Origin: Gammaproteobacteria bacterium
Lineage (GTDB): Bacteria; Pseudomonadota; Gammaproteobacteria; Thiohalorhabdales; Thiohalorhabdaceae
NCBI GenBank assembly: GCA_018609925.1
Contig: JAHEOG010000035.1
Location: forward strand, 1-13,690
DNA: 13,690 nt
Reading direction: 5' to 3'
Shown here: positions 12,754 through 13,690 of the stretch, one piece after another
Numbering within the stretch: position 1 is the first letter of the stretch
How the letters are laid out: each line of letters begins with the position of its first letter
Program-made: the position numbers and the translations under genes
The notes under the pieces: generated by a model
What the model was told of the DNA's origin: nothing
Seen by the model: the letters and a program-made list of their open reading frames with translations, nothing else
The model's database searches: none

Positions 12754-13690
12754 GTGGGCCGGCCTCCGGCGTTTTGGAAGGCTTGAAGCAGCTCCCGGAC
12801 CTCAAAGAGTCCCGAGAACCGCTGGACGATCTCCCCGTCGGGCCCGACCACCACCACGAAGGGCAGGGCTCGACCCCCGTAGCGGTCGAGCAGGGCCTCG
12901 CGCTCGGCCACCGGCCGGGTGAGGTCCACCCGGACCGTGGCGATGTCGGCCTGGGTAACGGCGCGGTGGACCCGCTCATCGGCGTAGACCGAGCGCGCGA
13001 TCACCTTGCAGGTGAGGCACCAATCGGCGGTAAAATCCACCAGGGTGGCCTGGCTGGAGCGCACCACCCGGGGGAACTGGTCGGCTTCATAGGGCTGCCA
13101 CGGGAGGCTGTCCCACCGTCCGCTGGCCATGGTAAGGGTCACTCCAGCAACGGCCGCAACGGCGAGTCCCGCCGGAAGCCAACCAATGGGACGAAGCCGG
13201 TTCAGCGCCAAGTAGTAGAGCCCCCAGGCCGCAGCCACCCCCGCCCAGGCCCCCCAGAGGGCGTAGATAACGTCCCCGGGCCACAGGCTGTGGCCAAAGA
13301 ACAGGGCTGCCCCGAGCAAGCCCCAGCCCAGGGCCTCCTCGATCCGGCGCGTCCAGCTCCCCGTGCCGGGCATCCGGGCCAAGGTGCCGCGGAAGGCCAG
13401 CAGCACCACGTAAGGGCTGGCGATGCCGACGCCGATGGCCAGGAACAGGCTCAGCGCCACTTCCGGGGGCTGCGTTAGGGAAACCGCCAACACCGGTCCC
13501 AAAAGGGGTCCGGTGCAGGGGGTGGCGAGCACGGCCGTCAGGGCCCCCGTCAAGTAGGCGTCGGTCAGACCGGTGCCCTGCATCTGCTGGAGCCTCTGCG
13601 GCACCGGGATCCGCAGCTTGCCGATCAGGGCCGCGCCGCCCAGAGCCAGCAGGGCCACCAGGAAGATCACGAAGGTTCGGGACTGGAACA
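12750..13690 (-). CDS. dsbD: DsbD-type disulfide reductase, 5'-truncated by the window
   Basis: At least 313 residues are visible and the frame stays open at the right edge, so the N-terminus is missing; the GTG at 13670 is internal. The membrane part has several helices and the motif ATPCTGPLLGP, whose Cys (residue 52 from that GTG) corresponds to the second redox Cys of the DsbD beta domain. The first should be outside the window. The C-terminal thioredoxin domain (from ~200) has DFTADWCLTCK (C218, C221) and the cis-Pro in RALPFVVV (P270), typical of DsbD gamma and ScsB. It takes electrons from cytoplasmic thioredoxin across the inner membrane to periplasmic thiols. No alpha domain is seen on this polypeptide downstream of the membrane part; a separate one is encoded by the next gene, overlapping by four bases. 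Confidence 0.9.
   Translation of the reverse strand, partial: FQSRTFVIFLVALLALGGAALIGKLRIPVPQRLQQMQGTGLTDAYLTGALTAVLATPCTGPLLGPVLAVSLTQPPEVALSLFLAIGVGIASPYVVLLAFRGTLARMPGTGSWTRRIEEALGWGLLGAALFFGHSLWPGDVIYALWGAWAGVAAAWGLYYLALNRLRPIGWLPAGLAVAAVAGVTLTMASGRWDSLPWQPYEADQFPRVVRSSQATLVDFTADWCLTCKVIARSVYADERVHRAVTQADIATVRVDLTRPVAEREALLDRYGGRALPFVVVVGPDGEIVQRFSGLFEVRELLQAFQNAGGRPT

Overview
The window is GC-rich, densely coded bacterial chromosome, most like a sulfur-oxidising gammaproteobacterium. This is inferred from gene content: a type II sulfide:quinone oxidoreductase, a TusA-family sulfur carrier, a DsbD-type disulfide reductase, a DUF547 protein and several periplasmic or outer-membrane proteins. 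No rRNA, tRNA, CRISPR array, integrase or transposase was seen. Exact taxonomy cannot be read from the sequence.

Layout. Plus strand at the left edge: the 3' end of a DUF547 gene, a small acidic exported protein ending at a hairpin, and a TPR plus predicted beta-barrel gene interrupted by one in-frame amber codon. A 491-base stretch without a gene follows (2437-2927); it is packed with REP-like palindromes and separates that gene from a convergent sqr (minus strand). Sqr is transcribed divergently from a Tat-exported amidohydrolase (plus). The amidohydrolase meets a convergent minus-strand GGDEF/EAL membrane protein, and their two stop codons share one CTAG. Upstream of the GGDEF/EAL gene, on the same strand, are an NDUFA9-like NAD(P)-binding protein and a membrane-anchored LysM protein carrying four 29-residue tandem repeats. 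These three genes may form one transcription unit in the order LysM, NDUFA9-like, GGDEF/EAL. Next is tspO (minus), divergent from a tusA-like gene (plus). tusA converges on a minus-strand operon at the right edge: a 5'-truncated DsbD core (membrane plus thioredoxin domains), a separately encoded DsbD N-terminal-like domain, and a probable lipoprotein with a PrcB-like C-terminal domain. These three overlap by 4 and 20 bases.

How the genes may work together. Sqr oxidises sulfide at the membrane and TusA moves sulfane sulfur in the cytoplasm. DsbD and its split alpha-like domain carry electrons to the periplasm. The GGDEF/EAL protein would read an external signal and affect c-di-GMP, though its GGDEF site is degenerate and the EAL site lacks one conserved aspartate. 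No single new system is obvious. The most notable items are the 29-residue repeats in the LysM protein, the amber-interrupted outer-membrane gene, the split DsbD operon with a cysteine-containing PrcB-like partner, and the palindromes between genes, one of which contains the stop codons of both flanking genes.
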